From contig NZ_JAGPOT010000059.1 in the NCBI RefSeq assembly GCF_018224015.1, forward strand, positions 1-50,743: a DNA stretch of 50,743 bases, written 5' to 3'. Position 1 is the stretch's first letter. Each line of letters starts with the position of its first letter. Source of the DNA: Pseudarthrobacter albicanus. Lineage in GTDB: Bacteria; Actinomycetota; Actinomycetes; Actinomycetales; Micrococcaceae. The notes under the pieces are model-generated. The model did no database searches. It was not told where the DNA came from and saw only the letters and a program-made list of their open reading frames with translations. The position numbers were made by a program, and so were the translations under genes. Positions 50,091-50,743 of the stretch are shown piece after piece.

Positions 50091-50743
50091 ATGAAAACCT
50101 CGCTTCGCCGTACCCTCAAGACCGCCGCCGCCGCCACGATGACCGCCGGCCTGCTCGCCGCCGGCGCCGCAAGCAGCGTCCGCCCACGTCCATGTCGAGT
50201 CCGATGACACGGCGGCCGGCGGCTACACGCACCTGACCTTCAATGTCCCCAACGAATCCCCGACGGCCAAGACCAGCAGGCTCGAGGTGACCCTGCCCAC
50301 GGACACCCCGTTCACGTCCGTCTCGGTCAAGCCCATCGAGGGCTGGAAGGCCGAGGTCACCACGAGCAGCCTGCCCCAGCCGGTCACCATCGCGGGGGCC
50401 ACCGTGACCAAGGCCGCCACTTCCGTCGTCTGGACAGCCGACGCAGCCCACCAGATCGGGCAGAACGAATACCAGGCGTTCTCGCTCTCCGTCGGAGTCC
50501 TGCCTGACGCCGGGACAACGGTGACGCTGCCCACGGCCCAGACCTACACCGACGGGTCCGTGGTGAAGTGGGACGAGAAAACCGTCGAGGGCCAGGCCGA
50601 GCCCGAGCACCCGGCACCCTCGTTCGTGACCACGGCCAAGGACGCCGCGGCCACGGCCGTCACTGCCGCATCCCCGGCCCCGGCCGCCCCGGCCCCGGCC
50701 GCCCCGGCCCCGGCCGCCCCGGCCCCGGCCGCCCCGGCCCCGG
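50091..50743 (+). pseudogene. ycnI: YcnI-family copper protein, frameshifted and cut by window end
   Basis: The ATG at 50091 opens a signal peptide (MKTSLRRTLKTAAAATMTAG). Near 50171 the sequence GCAAGCAGCG puts the frame out by one, and the peptide ends at a TGA near 50206. With one A removed, the signal peptide continues AASAHVHVESDD into a clear YcnI domain: GYTHLTFNVPNESPTAKTSR, VSVKPIEGWKAEV and YQAFSLSVGVLPD. The first residue after ASA would be His, the copper ligand of YcnI. After the domain the sequence becomes a Pro/Ala repeat from about 50675 to the end. Either a real mutation or a sequencing error; the rest of the frame is intact. Confidence 0.8.

Overview
The window is high-GC DNA from an actinobacterium, most likely Arthrobacter, Pseudarthrobacter or a close relative. 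Supporting signs are divergent aceA and ramB genes, a DtxR/IdeR-type iron box, a CRP/GlxR-type palindrome, an lhr-nei2 pair, DUF6707-, DUF4916- and DUF4232-type proteins, and several dispersed intergenic palindromes. No rRNA, tRNA, CRISPR array or prophage was seen.

Layout. 1-5.6 kb: the start of isocitrate lyase (reverse strand), its RamB-type regulator, a 32-bp tandem repeat block, pyruvate:quinone oxidoreductase and a serpin lipoprotein. 5.6-11.1 kb: a decayed pyridoxal kinase/ThiD-like gene, an operon for a response regulator, histidine kinase and TAXI binding protein, and a divergent MHS-type organic acid transporter preceded by a 26-codon coupled leader ORF. 11.2-18.7 kb: a queuosine salvage pair (yhhQ and tgt) whose intervening gene is split by a 4.2-kb IS110-family element. 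18.7-28 kb: SRPBCC, DUF6707, degenerate Nudix, VOC and YdeI proteins, an iron(III) ABC transporter with an iron box and CRP-type site, and a GH76 protein. 28-35 kb: an SDR/acyl-CoA dehydrogenase operon, a DUF1684 protein, an F420-type reductase and PEP carboxylase. 35-43 kb: DedA, a pseudouridine synthase, an ArsR/SRPBCC operon with a probable leaderless start, a TetR/DUF4188 divergon and a MocR/YczE divergon. 43-50.7 kb: nei2-lhr, a DUF4232 lipoprotein and the start of a copper-type locus with a frameshifted ycnI.

The most striking feature is the mobile element at 12440-16663. Removing it and one copy of the flanking TC dinucleotide joins two half-genes (12002-12439 and 16664-17163, reverse strand) into one frame of 311 codons. 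This fixes both ends to the base. Between its left end and the DEDD transposase is a 276-base non-coding stretch that folds, by eye, into two similar internal loops. One loop carries an 8-base match to the left target flank. The other carries a 9-base match to the element's right end and a 7-base reverse-complement match to its left end plus the core. This is the layout expected of an IS110 bridge RNA. The element also carries about 2.9 kb of passenger DNA: an RDD-like membrane protein, a secreted protein with a cysteine-bearing tail, a small two-helix membrane protein and a strong terminator. An IS110 unit with a readable bridge RNA, resolved ends and cargo is the best candidate here for an undescribed system.

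Metabolically, aceA/ramB, pyruvate:quinone oxidoreductase and PEP carboxylase cover the acetate, pyruvate and anaplerotic nodes. The two-component system with its TAXI protein probably senses an organic acid and may control the adjacent transporter.
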